Origin: JAEXNA01 sp041676625 | GTDB taxonomy: Bacteria; Vulcanimicrobiota; Xenobia; Xenobiales; JADMJV01 | Assembly: GCA_041676625.1 (NCBI GenBank) | Contig: JBAYRN010000007.1 | Span: 1-64,000 of the forward strand | DNA length: 64,000 nt | Direction: 5' to 3' | Shown: positions 25,994 to 35,428 of the stretch, one piece after another | Layout of the letters: each line of letters starts with the position of its first letter | How positions within the stretch are numbered: position 1 is the first letter of the stretch | Translations under genes and position numbers: made by a program | The notes under the pieces: generated by a model | What the model was told of the DNA's origin: nothing | Database searches by the model: none | What the model saw: the letters and a program-made list of their open reading frames with translations, nothing else

Positions 25994-27983
25994 CCCGGAG
26001 TTTGTCAATGTCGTGATCGACGGAAGCGCTCCTTATCTGGATCGCTTCTTTACTTACAGCGTACCTGCCGAACTCCGCTCAGAACTAGCTCTCGGGCAGT
26101 ACATCAAGGTCCCCTGGGGAAAGAAAACTCGGGCTGCCTTTGTGGCTGAGTTCGCCTCTGCGATTCCGCTGGAACTGGAGCGCTCTGAGATCAAGCCGAT
26201 CGAACAGATACTAGAATCGAGGTCCCTGATCGCACCGGAAGTATGGACTATGATTCGCTGGCTCCGCGTTTTTTATTTCAGCACCTGGCCCCAGGCCGTG
26301 CGATGTGTGCTTCCAGGACCGGTCTTGCAGGGGCTGCGCCGGGGTACGGAGTCACGCACCCGGGTGGATAACGATGACTTTCAGGTGGAGGAGACCCCGC
26401 TGGAGTTGACGTCCGACCAGGAGCGGGTCTGGAGAGCTTTTTCAGAGCAGCGCGAGAAGGGAGACACCTTCTTGCTTCACGGCGTCACCGGCAGTGGGAA
26501 AACCGAGATCTATTTGCGAGCCACTGCTGCCTGCCTCAACCGGGGCCAGACCGCCCTCGTCCTGGTGCCGGAGGTTGCCCTGACCCCCCAAACCCAGGCT
26601 CGCTATATCCGAAGATTCGGGTCCCAGGTCAGTATTTTGCATAGTGGCCTGACCGGTGCTCAGCGCCGGGAGCAGTGGTGGAGGATCGCAGGAGGGGGGG
26701 CCAGGGTGGTGGTGGGAACCCGCTCGGCGGTCTTCGCTCCCCTGAAGTCCCTGGGCTTGATCGTCATCGATGAGGAGCACGACCCTTCTTATAAGCAGAA
26801 TGCTGAACTGCGATATCACGCCCGGCAGGTGGCCGCTTGGAAATCCAGACACACGGGTTGCTCGCTGCTTCTCGGCAGCGCGACCCCATGCCTTGAAAGT
26901 TACACCCTGGCTCAACAAGGGCGATACCGACTGTTGGAACTGCCGAACCGAGTCTCCGGACAGCCTCTACCTCAGGTTCGCCTGCTCAAAGGTCACGGGC
27001 TTCCCCATGAAGCCCTGACGGCACTGTCGATGAGGCTGGAGCGGGGGGAGCAAGCCGTCATTTTGCTAAACCGCCGGGGGTTCTCCAATTATCTCCAGTG
27101 CTTTCATTGTGGCTGGGTACCCGAGTGTCGGAGTTGCAGCATATCCTTGACCTATCACCAATCGGATCGTTCCATGCGCTGTCACTACTGCGGGGCCCAG
27201 CATCCGGCGCCGGACCACTGCGGCGATTGTGGAGGTACCGCGCTGGAATATCCCGGACGGGGTACGGAGCGGCTGGAAAAGGAGTTGCAAGCGCGCCTGC
27301 CTGCCCTCCGGGTGGCCCGGCTGGATCGCGACACGGTGGGGGGGAAGAGCTCGGTCTTCAGTAAGACCTTCAAGGCTTTCGAAAAGGGTGAGCTGGATTG
27401 TCTTCTGGGCACCCAGATGGTGGCCAAGGGTCTGGACTTTCCCAGGGTGACGCTGGTCCTGGTGCTGGAAGCCGACACGGGGCTGCATCTTCCTGATTTT
27501 CGGGCCGCCGAACGGACCTTTTCGCTGCTGACCCAGGTGGCAGGACGATCGGGTCGAGGTGAAGCGCCGGGTGAGGTGTTGCTGGTCTGCCGCAAGCCTG
27601 ACTCTCCGGTCTTTCAGCAGGTCTTGAACCACGACTGGCATAACTTCGTGACCTCGGAGCAGGCGCTCCGGCAAGCCTTCCGCTACCCTCCCTATAGCCG
27701 CCTGTTACGGATTTTGTTGAGCGATGAAAAGCCGGAAAGGCTGGAGGAGGCAGCGGAAAAGCTCAGGAGTTGGTTCGACCGAGAATTGGCGGGTGGTCCG
27801 GTAGAAGCCCTGGGTCCTTCCCCCTGTCCGCTGGAGAAGCTCAAGGGGCGCTATCGCTGGCATGCCCTGCTACGCGCCCCCGGGGTGCAGGATCTCCAGG
27901 CCGCCGTCCGAAAACTGGCTCCTACTCTGGATGTAGGCAAGACTCGTTTTACTTTCGATCCCGACCCTCTGGATCTTTTGTAG
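25986..27983 (+). CDS. priA: Primosomal protein N' (PriA helicase)
   Basis: A 665-aa helicase that restarts stalled replication forks. Visible elements are the N-terminal 3'-DNA-binding region (residues 6-105), Walker A GVTGSGKTE (about 159-167), DEEH (about 262), and the zinc-binding insert with four CxxC-type pairs (CFHC, CRSC, CHYC, CGDC, residues about 373-415). RSGR and the C-terminal domain complete it. It is somewhat shorter than E. coli PriA, mainly in the N-terminal half. The GTG start overlaps the SPOR gene end. priA followed by def and fmt is a widespread arrangement. Confidence 0.95.
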   Translation: MSSPEFVNVVIDGSAPYLDRFFTYSVPAELRSELALGQYIKVPWGKKTRAAFVAEFASAIPLELERSEIKPIEQILESRSLIAPEVWTMIRWLRVFYFSTWPQAVRCVLPGPVLQGLRRGTESRTRVDNDDFQVEETPLELTSDQERVWRAFSEQREKGDTFLLHGVTGSGKTEIYLRATAACLNRGQTALVLVPEVALTPQTQARYIRRFGSQVSILHSGLTGAQRREQWWRIAGGGARVVVGTRSAVFAPLKSLGLIVIDEEHDPSYKQNAELRYHARQVAAWKSRHTGCSLLLGSATPCLESYTLAQQGRYRLLELPNRVSGQPLPQVRLLKGHGLPHEALTALSMRLERGEQAVILLNRRGFSNYLQCFHCGWVPECRSCSISLTYHQSDRSMRCHYCGAQHPAPDHCGDCGGTALEYPGRGTERLEKELQARLPALRVARLDRDTVGGKSSVFSKTFKAFEKGELDCLLGTQMVAKGLDFPRVTLVLVLEADTGLHLPDFRAAERTFSLLTQVAGRSGRGEAPGEVLLVCRKPDSPVFQQVLNHDWHNFVTSEQALRQAFRYPPYSRLLRILLSDEKPERLEEAAEKLRSWFDRELAGGPVEALGPSPCPLEKLKGRYRWHALLRAPGVQDLQAAVRKLAPTLDVGKTRFTFDPDPLDLL

Positions 27984-28043
27984 GCAGTGGCGTCGCAGAG
28001 AAACCTTTTTTATCAGTTCGTGCTCAACTACTCGGAGGTATTT

Positions 28044-28487
28044 ATGACCCAGAAATTTAGCAAAAGCGGCCTCGGCCTTCTGCTCGCCCTCGTCTTTGTG
28101 CTGGCTCCTGTGTGGGCCGCCGAAAGGATCAAGACGGACGGCACCAACAAGAACAGCCCCATCAAGATCGACAGCCTCGACTTTATGGATTCGGGGTACG
28201 GACTTCCCGGGCCCAATTCCGAGATCAGAACCTCGGTGACGGTGCGCAACACCTCCCGGGAGGACGACCTGAAGAACGTGGTCATCAAGTTGCAAATGAA
28301 GCTGCCAGGGGGAGACGTGGTGCAGGAGTGGACTCAGAAACTGCCCACCATGAAAAAAGGTGAAGTGGTGACCTTTGATCCAGGTACGGTTTACTACAAC
28401 TACAGCTTCAACAATCTGCAACCGGCGGTGGAAGTTGAGCACGACAAGCCTGAAGAGAAAAAAGGCGAAGAGAAGAAGGATCTGTAG
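28044..28487 (+). CDS. Small exported protein, possible FxLYD/CARDB-like domain
   Basis: A 147-aa protein. GGAGG at 28034-28038 lies 5 bases before the ATG. Residues 1-22 form a signal peptide (GLGLLLALVFVLAPVWA). The mature part has an immunoglobulin-like beta pattern (SEIRTSVTVRNTSREDDLKNVVIKL, trimmed to TSVTVRNTSREDDLKN), as in extracellular FxLYD or CARDB modules. It ends in a Lys/Glu tail (KPEEKKGEEKK). It sits between priA and def, where no exported protein is usual. Function unknown. Confidence 0.7.
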   Translation: MTQKFSKSGLGLLLALVFVLAPVWAAERIKTDGTNKNSPIKIDSLDFMDSGYGLPGPNSEIRTSVTVRNTSREDDLKNVVIKLQMKLPGGDVVQEWTQKLPTMKKGEVVTFDPGTVYYNYSFNNLQPAVEVEHDKPEEKKGEEKKDL

Positions 28488-28489
28488 AT

Positions 28490-28984
28490 TTGCCCGTTCT
28501 TCCTCTCAAGTACGTCGGTGAGAAAGTCCTCCGACGCAAGGCCACTCGGGTCGCCGAGATCGACAAACCGCTACAACGCTTGCTGGACGACATGGTGGAA
28601 ACCATGTACGCCGCCCAGGGGATCGGCTTGGCCGGTCCCCAGATCGGTGTTTCCCGAAGGATCATCGTGGTCGACGCCGGTGACGGCCCGCTTCAGTTGA
28701 TCAATCCACGGATCGTGGATCACAAGGGGCGGGCCGTGGGGACGGAGGGTTGCCTCTCCATCCCCAGCATCTACGGTGAGGTCGAACGCTGGAAAGACGT
28801 GGTGGTCAAGGCTCTGAACCCGAAAGGCGAACCGGTGACCTACGAAGCCGGTGGACTCTTCGCGGTGGTCTTGCAGCACGAGATCGACCACCTGGATGGT
28901 AGGCTTTTCACCGATCTGGCCACCGGATTGGTCGACGCCGTGGCCATCGACCGCCAGCACTCCGAAGAGGAGGGGGACGAATGA
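28490..28984 (+). CDS. def: Peptide deformylase
   Basis: A 164-aa metalloenzyme that removes the N-formyl group from new proteins. The three motifs are present: GIGLAGPQIG, EGCLSIP (metal-binding Cys) and QHEIDHLDG (two metal-binding His and the catalytic Glu). The start is a TTG at 28490 with AAGGA about 10 bases upstream, 2 bases after the stop of the previous gene. Its stop overlaps the fmt start in ATGA. Confidence 0.96.
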   Translation: MPVLPLKYVGEKVLRRKATRVAEIDKPLQRLLDDMVETMYAAQGIGLAGPQIGVSRRIIVVDAGDGPLQLINPRIVDHKGRAVGTEGCLSIPSIYGEVERWKDVVVKALNPKGEPVTYEAGGLFAVVLQHEIDHLDGRLFTDLATGLVDAVAIDRQHSEEEGDE

Positions 28985-29946
28985 GGACGATCTTTATGGG
29001 CTCTCCCGAGTTTGCCGTGGCCTCTTTGGAGAAGGTTCACGAACTGACCGATCTCCAGGCGGTCTACACCCAGCCCGACAAGATCCGGGGCCGCCGGGGC
29101 AACAAGCTCGAGCCCACCGCTGTCAAGAAAAGGGCTTTGGAACTCGGTCTGCCGGTTCACGAGCCGAAACGGATTCGGGACCCGGAGGTGATCGAGCAAC
29201 TGCGGGCCTACCGGCCGGACGCCATCCTGGTGGTGGCTTATGCCAAGCTCATCCCTCCCGAGATCCTGGAATTGCCGGAGCACGGCTGCATCAACGTGCA
29301 CCCTTCCCTATTGCCCAGGTATCGGGGAGCCATTCCGCTCCAGGCCTCGATCTTTCGTGGAGACACCGAGACCGGTGTCTGTACCTTTTTTATGGACGAG
29401 GGTTACGACACCGGGGACATCATCGTGACTCGGCACACCCACCTCGGAACGGATGAGAACTTCTCCGAATTGTCCGAGCGGCTGGCTCTGGTAGGGGCCG
29501 AAGTTCTGGGAGAGACCATCGAGTTGCTTCGAAGTGGGCGTCCGGTACCCCGGTTCAAGCAGCCTGCCGAGGCTGAAGGGGGCTACACCAAGCCGCTTCA
29601 GAAGGACGACTTGAAGCTGGACTGGACCCAGGACGCCGAGAGGGTCCGAAACCGGATAAGGGGTCTTGCGGAGGTACCGGGAGCGGGCACGACTTTGGGC
29701 AACGGTGAGGCCTTAAAGATCGCAGCGGCGAGTCTGGCCGCCGAGGAGTATCAAGGGCGACCTGGGGAAGTCCTGGGTGTGGTGAAGGGGCGGGGGCCGG
29801 TCATCGCCTGCGGGCGAGGCGCTCTCGTTTTAGAGAAGGTGAAGCCGGCCGGCAAGGGCTGGATGGATGGTCTGGGGCTTTGGAACGGCAAGAGAGTGGA
29901 AAAAGGCCATTTTTTGGGCAGGGAAGCATCGGTCAGCGCGACTTGA
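28981..29946 (+). CDS. fmt: Methionyl-tRNA formyltransferase
   Basis: A 321-aa protein that formylates initiator Met-tRNA using 10-formyltetrahydrofolate. The folate site motif appears as HPSLLPRYRGAIPLQ (about residues 108-122), and the catalytic Asp region as FFMDEGYDTGDI (about 137-148). The C-terminal OB-fold starts after residue 200. Its start overlaps def by 4 bases and its end overlaps the convergent rlmN by 14 bases. Confidence 0.96.
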   Translation: MRTIFMGSPEFAVASLEKVHELTDLQAVYTQPDKIRGRRGNKLEPTAVKKRALELGLPVHEPKRIRDPEVIEQLRAYRPDAILVVAYAKLIPPEILELPEHGCINVHPSLLPRYRGAIPLQASIFRGDTETGVCTFFMDEGYDTGDIIVTRHTHLGTDENFSELSERLALVGAEVLGETIELLRSGRPVPRFKQPAEAEGGYTKPLQKDDLKLDWTQDAERVRNRIRGLAEVPGAGTTLGNGEALKIAAASLAAEEYQGRPGEVLGVVKGRGPVIACGRGALVLEKVKPAGKGWMDGLGLWNGKRVEKGHFLGREASVSAT

Positions 29947-31060
29947 GATTTCTCAGTCTCAGTTGACCGCAAGCGGCGTCGATATCGGCGCCCTTTTCTC
30001 TTCTCACCGTGCACTTGATGCCGCGCTGCTCCACGATGCTCTGAAACGCCCGGATGTTTTCCGGCTTGCTTCGCTGGTAAGAGACACCGTCCACCGGGTT
30101 CCAGGGAATCAGATTGACCAGGCTGTGAATCTGATGGTCGTTTAAGAGGCGCGCGAGTTCGGCGGCTTCCTCTCGCGAATCGTTGATCCCGTCGAGCAGG
30201 ATGTATTCAAAGGTGATGCGGCGCCGGGTCTTGAGAAAATAACGGGCGCAGGCTTTCATCAACTCCTCCAGCTTCCAGCGCCGGTTGACCGGCATCATCT
30301 CCGAACGAAGCTCGTCTCGGACAGCGTGAAGACTGATGGCAAGGCGGATCGGCAAGCCCTCTTCGGCCAGTTGGTCGATCTGAGGGACCAGGCCCGAGGT
30401 GGAGATGGTGAGATGCCGGATGCCGATGTTCAGTCCGTGCGCGTGGTTGAGTAAACGGGCTGCCCTCAAGACCTCGTCGTAGTTGTGAAGCGGCTCCCCC
30501 AGCCCCATGAAGACCACGTTCGCCACTCTTTCATTGCGGGGGCGCAGAGCGTTTTGGATTCGGGTCACCTGCTCCACGATCTCCCAGGTGCTCAAGTGCC
30601 GCTTGAGACCAGCCACCCCGGAGGCGCAAAAGTTGCAACCCATGGCACACCCCACCTGAGAGGAGATGCAGACCGCCAGGCGCCCCGGACCCATTTCCTC
30701 GAGGTAGCGCATTTGCACGCTCTCGACCTCTCCCCCCTGGGGCAGGTCGAAGAGGTACTTGGTGGTATCTCCGGCTTCACTCTCGGCCACCGTGCGGGTG
30801 GTGAGAGACGGCAGCACGGCGGTTTGCTCGAGTTTGTCCCGCAGCTTCCTGGAAAGGTCGGTCATGTGGGCAAAGTCTTCGACCCCTCGAGCGTAGATCC
30901 AGGCAAAGACCTGTCGGGCTCGGTATTTGGGCTCGCCGATCTCTCGAAAGAACTCCTCCATCTCCTGGAAGGTGAGATCCTTGAGATTGCGCTTGTCGCC
31001 CAGGACTCGTTCCTGGGGGTTGCGCGGCAGACGCTTGAAGAGAGGGGGCAGGGCTGTCAC
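29933..31060 (-). CDS. rlmN: 23S rRNA (adenine2503-C2)-methyltransferase RlmN
   Basis: A radical SAM enzyme that methylates A2503 of 23S rRNA and A37 of some tRNAs. The CxxxCxxC cluster motif is CAMGCNFCASG. The catalytic second Cys lies in CTVRREKGADIDAACGQL near the C-terminus. The ORF can extend to 31150, but that part runs through the divergent promoter region. The GTG at 31060 (VTALPPLFKRL) gives a normal 375-aa protein, although no ribosome binding site is clear. In many Firmicutes priA-def-fmt-rsmB-rlmN are collinear; here rsmB is missing and rlmN is inverted. Confidence 0.94.
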   Translation of the reverse strand: MTALPPLFKRLPRNPQERVLGDKRNLKDLTFQEMEEFFREIGEPKYRARQVFAWIYARGVEDFAHMTDLSRKLRDKLEQTAVLPSLTTRTVAESEAGDTTKYLFDLPQGGEVESVQMRYLEEMGPGRLAVCISSQVGCAMGCNFCASGVAGLKRHLSTWEIVEQVTRIQNALRPRNERVANVVFMGLGEPLHNYDEVLRAARLLNHAHGLNIGIRHLTISTSGLVPQIDQLAEEGLPIRLAISLHAVRDELRSEMMPVNRRWKLEELMKACARYFLKTRRRITFEYILLDGINDSREEAAELARLLNDHQIHSLVNLIPWNPVDGVSYQRSKPENIRAFQSIVEQRGIKCTVRREKGADIDAACGQLRLRNLKSR

Positions 31061-31101
31061 GTTAGAAGTATAGGCACCGGGCCCCGGACCGTCAATCAAG
31101 T

Positions 31102-31117
31102 GTGACAAACATGTTAC
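31102..31117. promoter_or_regulatory. Possible operator upstream of the 1346-aa protein gene
   Basis: GTGAC-N6-GTTAC forms a near-palindrome resembling a CRP/FNR-family site with one mismatch. Its centre is about 53 bases before the predicted start point of the promoter at 31128. Confidence 0.3.
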
Positions 31118-31127
31118 ATTTTCCATG

Positions 31128-31156
31128 TTGTGACCGGTAGAACTCGCCAATATAAT
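31128..31156 (+). promoter_or_regulatory. Promoter of the 1346-aa protein gene
   Basis: TTGTGA (31128-31133), a 17-base spacer and a consensus TATAAT (31151-31156). The predicted start point is near 31163, 44 bases before the ATG. Confidence 0.7.
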
Positions 31157-31206
31157 AAGTTATCCAACATTGTGGCCATTTTGGGTCCATAGCGGAAAGG
31201 TTTTCG

Positions 31207-34200
31207 ATGAATCCAGGCTCCATAAATCAACCTCACATCCCGCAGGTACAACGCAAACAGGTACCCACCACGCAAACCCCGGAGACTCCGGCCGCCGAAC
31301 CCCAAGATCCCCACGTGCCCACCGAACAGGTGGCCTTCGGCGCCGTTATGAACGTCTCGCCCGATGCCCTCCAGGTGAAGGACGACGGTAAGGGTGGCTA
31401 CGAGTCGGAGATGACTCTGGCCTTCGTAAAGAAGTCTGACCGGGAGCGACTGGAGAAAGAAGGAGCCATCTTTCCCGAGGTTGGTCAGGCGGTCCTGGGA
31501 GACGGGATCGGTAAGGAAGGTGCTCTGGAAGTCGTTTCGCTGTACGACACCGAGAACCAGACCTCCAAGAACGTATCCGCCGCTATCGAAGTGGACCGCT
31601 CCCTGCTGGTGGAAGATCCCGAGACCGGGGCCCGTCCCATCGATTCGCATACCCCCATTTTTCTGGCCCAGGGCGAAGATATTCTGCCCGCCGACAAACG
31701 AGCCGTGGATAAGAGCGCCGCTGTCATTCCCGAGGGCTACGTGGGCACCCTGGCCACCTCCAAGGCCGGCCGAAAGACGGAAAGCAAGAGAATTCTCGCC
31801 AATAACCTGACCAAGACCCTGGGCACTTTCTCCGGCAGTTCCATGGCCGGTTTCCCCATGCCGTTTATCTCCAGTTATGCTCCCATTTTGGCGCTGGGTT
31901 CGGCGGGATTTGCTTTCAACCAGAATATGGAGGCCAGGAAGACCGCCCAGGACCAGCTCGGCTATCTAGATTCTCAACAGAAAAAATCTGGTAACGATAT
32001 GGTCGAGTTGGCCGACGAGTTGCTGGGAGAGGGCACCTACAAGGTCTCGGCCAAATCCCATCGCAAGCGTCTGGAAACCCAGTTGCGTCAGGCCAATCTG
32101 CAGTTGGGTTCCGCCGGGCTGTTGGCGCTGGCCGGAGGTACTTCCATCGTGGGTTCGCTGGCCGGGGCTGGAGTGGCCGGATTCGCGGGCATGGCAGGGG
32201 CTGCTGCCGCCACCCCCTTTCTGGCCGGTGCCTCCGTCTTGATGGGCAACGGTGCCATGGTGTTCAACTCCCTGGCCGAATTGAAAGACCTTTCCAAAGA
32301 ACGAGCCGAACTCAAGGCGTTGCAGGAAAAGGGCGAGACCCACGTGGATCGCGTGGTCGAGTTCATGAATCAGATCCAGGACCCCAGCACCGGCAAAGTC
32401 GTGGCCAAGCGTCCCGAAGCTCTGGGCGACGAGCCCGTGAAGATGCCGATCTCAGAGCGCTTGAAACAGATCGACAAAGATATGCGAACCCAGCGCTTTC
32501 TGGCTGCCGCTTTTTCGGGTAGCGCGGTGACCATCGGTTCCATGCTCACCGGCCTCGGCTCCATGGCTGTGGTCGGACCCCTTTCTCTGGCTCCCGCGGC
32601 GGCCGTGGGGGGAGTGCAGAGCGCTCTTCGGCTGAAGGAACTCTCGGGTGAGAAAAAAGAACTGCTGGAAGCCCAAAAGAACGGCGAGACCATGGTCGAG
32701 CAGGAGATCCAGCAAACCGACGGCACCTGGAATAAAGAGAGGGTGCCGATCTCCACTCTGCTGGCCGAGAACAAAAAGGAAGTCAATAAACACAAGCTGA
32801 TTCTTACCGCCGCCGGTACCTTTGGAGCCGGACTGGGATTGACCCTGGGGGCCGGACTCTCTCTGGCGGCCGCCTCGCCTCTCTTGTTGGTGCCGCTGGC
32901 CGTCGGGGCCATGCTGTTCCCCGACAAGGTTAAGGCATTCGCCGACAAGGTCAAGAATTTCCTGAGCGGGACCCTGGGAGAGTTGGGCCAGTCAGCTCGA
33001 GAGGTGAAAAAGAACACGGCCAAAGATGTCGATAAGTTCTCAGAGGCCCTGGATTCCAAGCTGTCGGCCTTGAAGGAGGCGAGCCCGGAGCTATTCGCTC
33101 CCCGGGACGAAAGCGCCATCCCTTTCAAGAAGGACAAGCCCGGGGGCTACTTTACCGAACTCCAGGAGATGGCGCGGGGATACGCCGCGGCCGACTCGTC
33201 CATGGAGCGCCACGAGCGTTTGCGGGAGATCGGCAGTTGGATCGAAAGAGCTCCGGACGCCGCCAAACCCGGACTGCAAGCGTTCCAGGAAGAGCTGACC
33301 AATCTTTCCATGAACGTGGAAGCCCAGTGGTTGGCCCGGGACATCGCCATGGAGATGAAAACCCCCATCACCGAGAAAGTGGTCAACGACGATCGCGTGA
33401 AAGCTCGGGTGGAGGAGCTCAAGTTTCCCTCCGACACCATCCGGGATCAGTACGAGGAATCTCTCCACATCGAAAACTCCCCTCAGAAAGCCGGAGAACT
33501 GATGCAGGCTTCCCAGGCCGGAGATCGAGACGCTTCTCGTGTTCTGGCCCGAGCCGAGGTTTTTAAAGCGGCTCGGATTCTGGCTCTGAAGGAACGCAAT
33601 CTGGGGGTAGACCTCTTTACTCGTTACCTGGACGCAGTCCAGCGCCCCGAAGATGAGGACAATCTGGAACTTCTGATCAAAGAGGTCGGCTACAAGCAGC
33701 AAGTAGCGGTAACCGGAGAAGAGATCGAGCAAGTTTCGGCAGCCCACCGCACCCTCAACACGCCGCTCCAGTTGGCGCCCGAGAGCCCTCAGCCTCATCA
33801 GCAGAAGCTGGCTCTGGCGGTGGAGGAGATGAAGCAGGCCGACCCCGATGCGGCGGCCAAGCTCCTGGAAGCCGACGCCAAGATTTCGGACCCTGAAACC
33901 TTTAGGGGGATGACCGCTCAAGAGTCGCTGGCCGAGCGGGCCAAGCTCAATGCCGTCTACCAGTCGGCGCGGCGGAGCTTGAGGAAAGCCGCTCCGGAGG
34001 CTCTCCAGAGCTATCAAGAGGCCGATGATAAACTGCGAGCGCTGGCCCGTACCGAGCCCCAGGCTCAGGTTCAGACCGCAGCCGTCCTGCAAGGGCCTGA
34101 AGCCCGCATGGAAAACGCCTTCCGAGCTTTGAATCAGCAAGAGCCGAAGTTGGCGCAGCAACTGGGAGAGGCTTTCTCCAAGCTGAATAATCCTCGCCAG

Positions 34201-35247
34201 TACGAAGGCCTTACCGACCAACAAGTCAAGGCGGCCAAGACCGCCAACTCTCTGGAATTGGCCAGGGCCCGTAAGAAGCTCGGCAAGAAGGAGCCAGAGT
34301 TGATGAAGCTCTGGGATGGCGCTCGCAAAGAGGTGGAGAACGCCTACTACGAGCGGTCGGTGGACCCCCAGGTTCGAGCCAAAGTGATGACCGACCCGGT
34401 GGTCACTGAAGCGGCCCAGGAGCTAGGTCTCGGCAAGGAGCAAGTCCAGGGCCTGACCGATGCCCTGCTGAAGTTTATGATCCTCGAGGATTGCCGAGAA
34501 CTGAGCGCTCAGCTGAGCGATCAGGATGGAGAACGAGACACCAAAATGGAGCAGTTGGCCGCCGTGGTTGACCGAGCTCTGATGCGGGAGTCGGCCAGGG
34601 CCTTGAACGGCGGCGCGGATTTTGAAGCGCCCGAGAGAGTGGATGCTCAAAACGACAGCAATGTTCAAGCCTTTCTGGGTCAGAATCCGCAGGTCGTCCA
34701 AGTTCTGAATTCTGACCAGTTCAAGGAACTGGCCCAGCGGATGCAACTTCCAGTGGAGCAGGTGGTGCAGGCTTACCTCACGCGGGTGCAGGCCGAACTG
34801 AACCCCGTTCTGGCAGCTGAAGTCAACGGGAAACTGGAGGCGGGCGATCTTGCTACCAGGCAGACCATGGACGTTTCTGAAGCGGTGATCGGTCTGATCA
34901 GAGAATTGACCCGACCCTCCGACGAGTTGGTCGCCCAGCACCTGGAGCAGAGCATGCAAGGGGTGGTGGTGAAGACCATCCTGGAAGACCCGGAGACTAC
35001 CGCCAGGGCTGATAAGCTGGGTGTGGACGCCGAAGAGACTATGAGACTGATCCTTCAGGCCGAACTGAGCGGAGACGTTTCCGCGCTGGCCCAGGTGGAG
35101 CAGCAGGCGCAGGCCGGCAGTGCCAAGGCTAAAGGACAACTGGAGATGATCCAGGCCATGTCCCAGGACCTGGTCGCCCTCTCTCGGCAGGTCGCCGCCC
35201 AGGCCGAGCAAGGCGCCGTTCCGCCGCCCGAAGGCCGGGCTGCTTAG
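31207..35247 (+). CDS. Large repeat protein with hydrophobic Gly/Ala segments, 1346 aa
   Basis: No known family is recognised. GGAAAGG lies 6 bases before the ATG. Residues 1-50 are Pro/Gln/Thr-rich with no signal peptide. Residues 50-200 form a mixed domain. Residues 200-590 hold four hydrophobic Gly/Ala-rich hairpin-like segments separated by charged helices. Three helices end alike: SGNDMVEL (from 261), GETHVDR (from 376) and GETMVEQ (from 493), so the unit is about 115 residues. Residues 600-860 are charged and helical. Two related units start near 879 (DPDAAAKLLEADAK) and 979 (EPKLAQQLGEAFSK), 100 residues apart. The rest is helical. Paired hydrophobic hairpins plus coiled coils recall pore-forming translocators or membrane-shaping proteins, but only by architecture. 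Confidence 0.6.
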   Translation: MNPGSINQPHIPQVQRKQVPTTQTPETPAAEPQDPHVPTEQVAFGAVMNVSPDALQVKDDGKGGYESEMTLAFVKKSDRERLEKEGAIFPEVGQAVLGDGIGKEGALEVVSLYDTENQTSKNVSAAIEVDRSLLVEDPETGARPIDSHTPIFLAQGEDILPADKRAVDKSAAVIPEGYVGTLATSKAGRKTESKRILANNLTKTLGTFSGSSMAGFPMPFISSYAPILALGSAGFAFNQNMEARKTAQDQLGYLDSQQKKSGNDMVELADELLGEGTYKVSAKSHRKRLETQLRQANLQLGSAGLLALAGGTSIVGSLAGAGVAGFAGMAGAAAATPFLAGASVLMGNGAMVFNSLAELKDLSKERAELKALQEKGETHVDRVVEFMNQIQDPSTGKVVAKRPEALGDEPVKMPISERLKQIDKDMRTQRFLAAAFSGSAVTIGSMLTGLGSMAVVGPLSLAPAAAVGGVQSALRLKELSGEKKELLEAQKNGETMVEQEIQQTDGTWNKERVPISTLLAENKKEVNKHKLILTAAGTFGAGLGLTLGAGLSLAAASPLLLVPLAVGAMLFPDKVKAFADKVKNFLSGTLGELGQSAREVKKNTAKDVDKFSEALDSKLSALKEASPELFAPRDESAIPFKKDKPGGYFTELQEMARGYAAADSSMERHERLREIGSWIERAPDAAKPGLQAFQEELTNLSMNVEAQWLARDIAMEMKTPITEKVVNDDRVKARVEELKFPSDTIRDQYEESLHIENSPQKAGELMQASQAGDRDASRVLARAEVFKAARILALKERNLGVDLFTRYLDAVQRPEDEDNLELLIKEVGYKQQVAVTGEEIEQVSAAHRTLNTPLQLAPESPQPHQQKLALAVEEMKQADPDAAAKLLEADAKISDPETFRGMTAQESLAERAKLNAVYQSARRSLRKAAPEALQSYQEADDKLRALARTEPQAQVQTAAVLQGPEARMENAFRALNQQEPKLAQQLGEAFSKLNNPRQYEGLTDQQVKAAKTANSLELARARKKLGKKEPELMKLWDGARKEVENAYYERSVDPQVRAKVMTDPVVTEAAQELGLGKEQVQGLTDALLKFMILEDCRELSAQLSDQDGERDTKMEQLAAVVDRALMRESARALNGGADFEAPERVDAQNDSNVQAFLGQNPQVVQVLNSDQFKELAQRMQLPVEQVVQAYLTRVQAELNPVLAAEVNGKLEAGDLATRQTMDVSEAVIGLIRELTRPSDELVAQHLEQSMQGVVVKTILEDPETTARADKLGVDAEETMRLILQAELSGDVSALAQVEQQAQAGSAKAKGQLEMIQAMSQDLVALSRQVAAQAEQGAVPPPEGRAA

Positions 35248-35356
35248 GATCTGATCCTTAACAAAGAATTTACATATGATGCGTTGTTTTCAGTACTTCG
35301 TTCCACCCGGCCGGAGTAAGCTATAGACAACTTCCATTTCTTTCGATGCAAAGTCC

Positions 35357-35382
35357 GACCGCCGCCCGGCGGTCTTTTTTTT
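35357..35382 (+). terminator. Terminator downstream of the 1346-aa protein gene
   Basis: GACCGCC (35357-35363), loop GCCC, GGCGGTC (35368-35374), then eight T residues. It lies 110 bases after the stop. In the bases between I see no ORF or clear element. Confidence 0.85.
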
Positions 35383-35428
35383 ACCCAATGTTCACATGGT
35401 CTGTCCCGGGACCCGATATCCTGGCTTT

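Noticed and set aside
35248..35356. Possible small RNA between the 1346-aa gene and its terminator
   Set aside because: No -35/-10 pair with acceptable spacing was found, so the stretch is better seen as a long 3' untranslated region.
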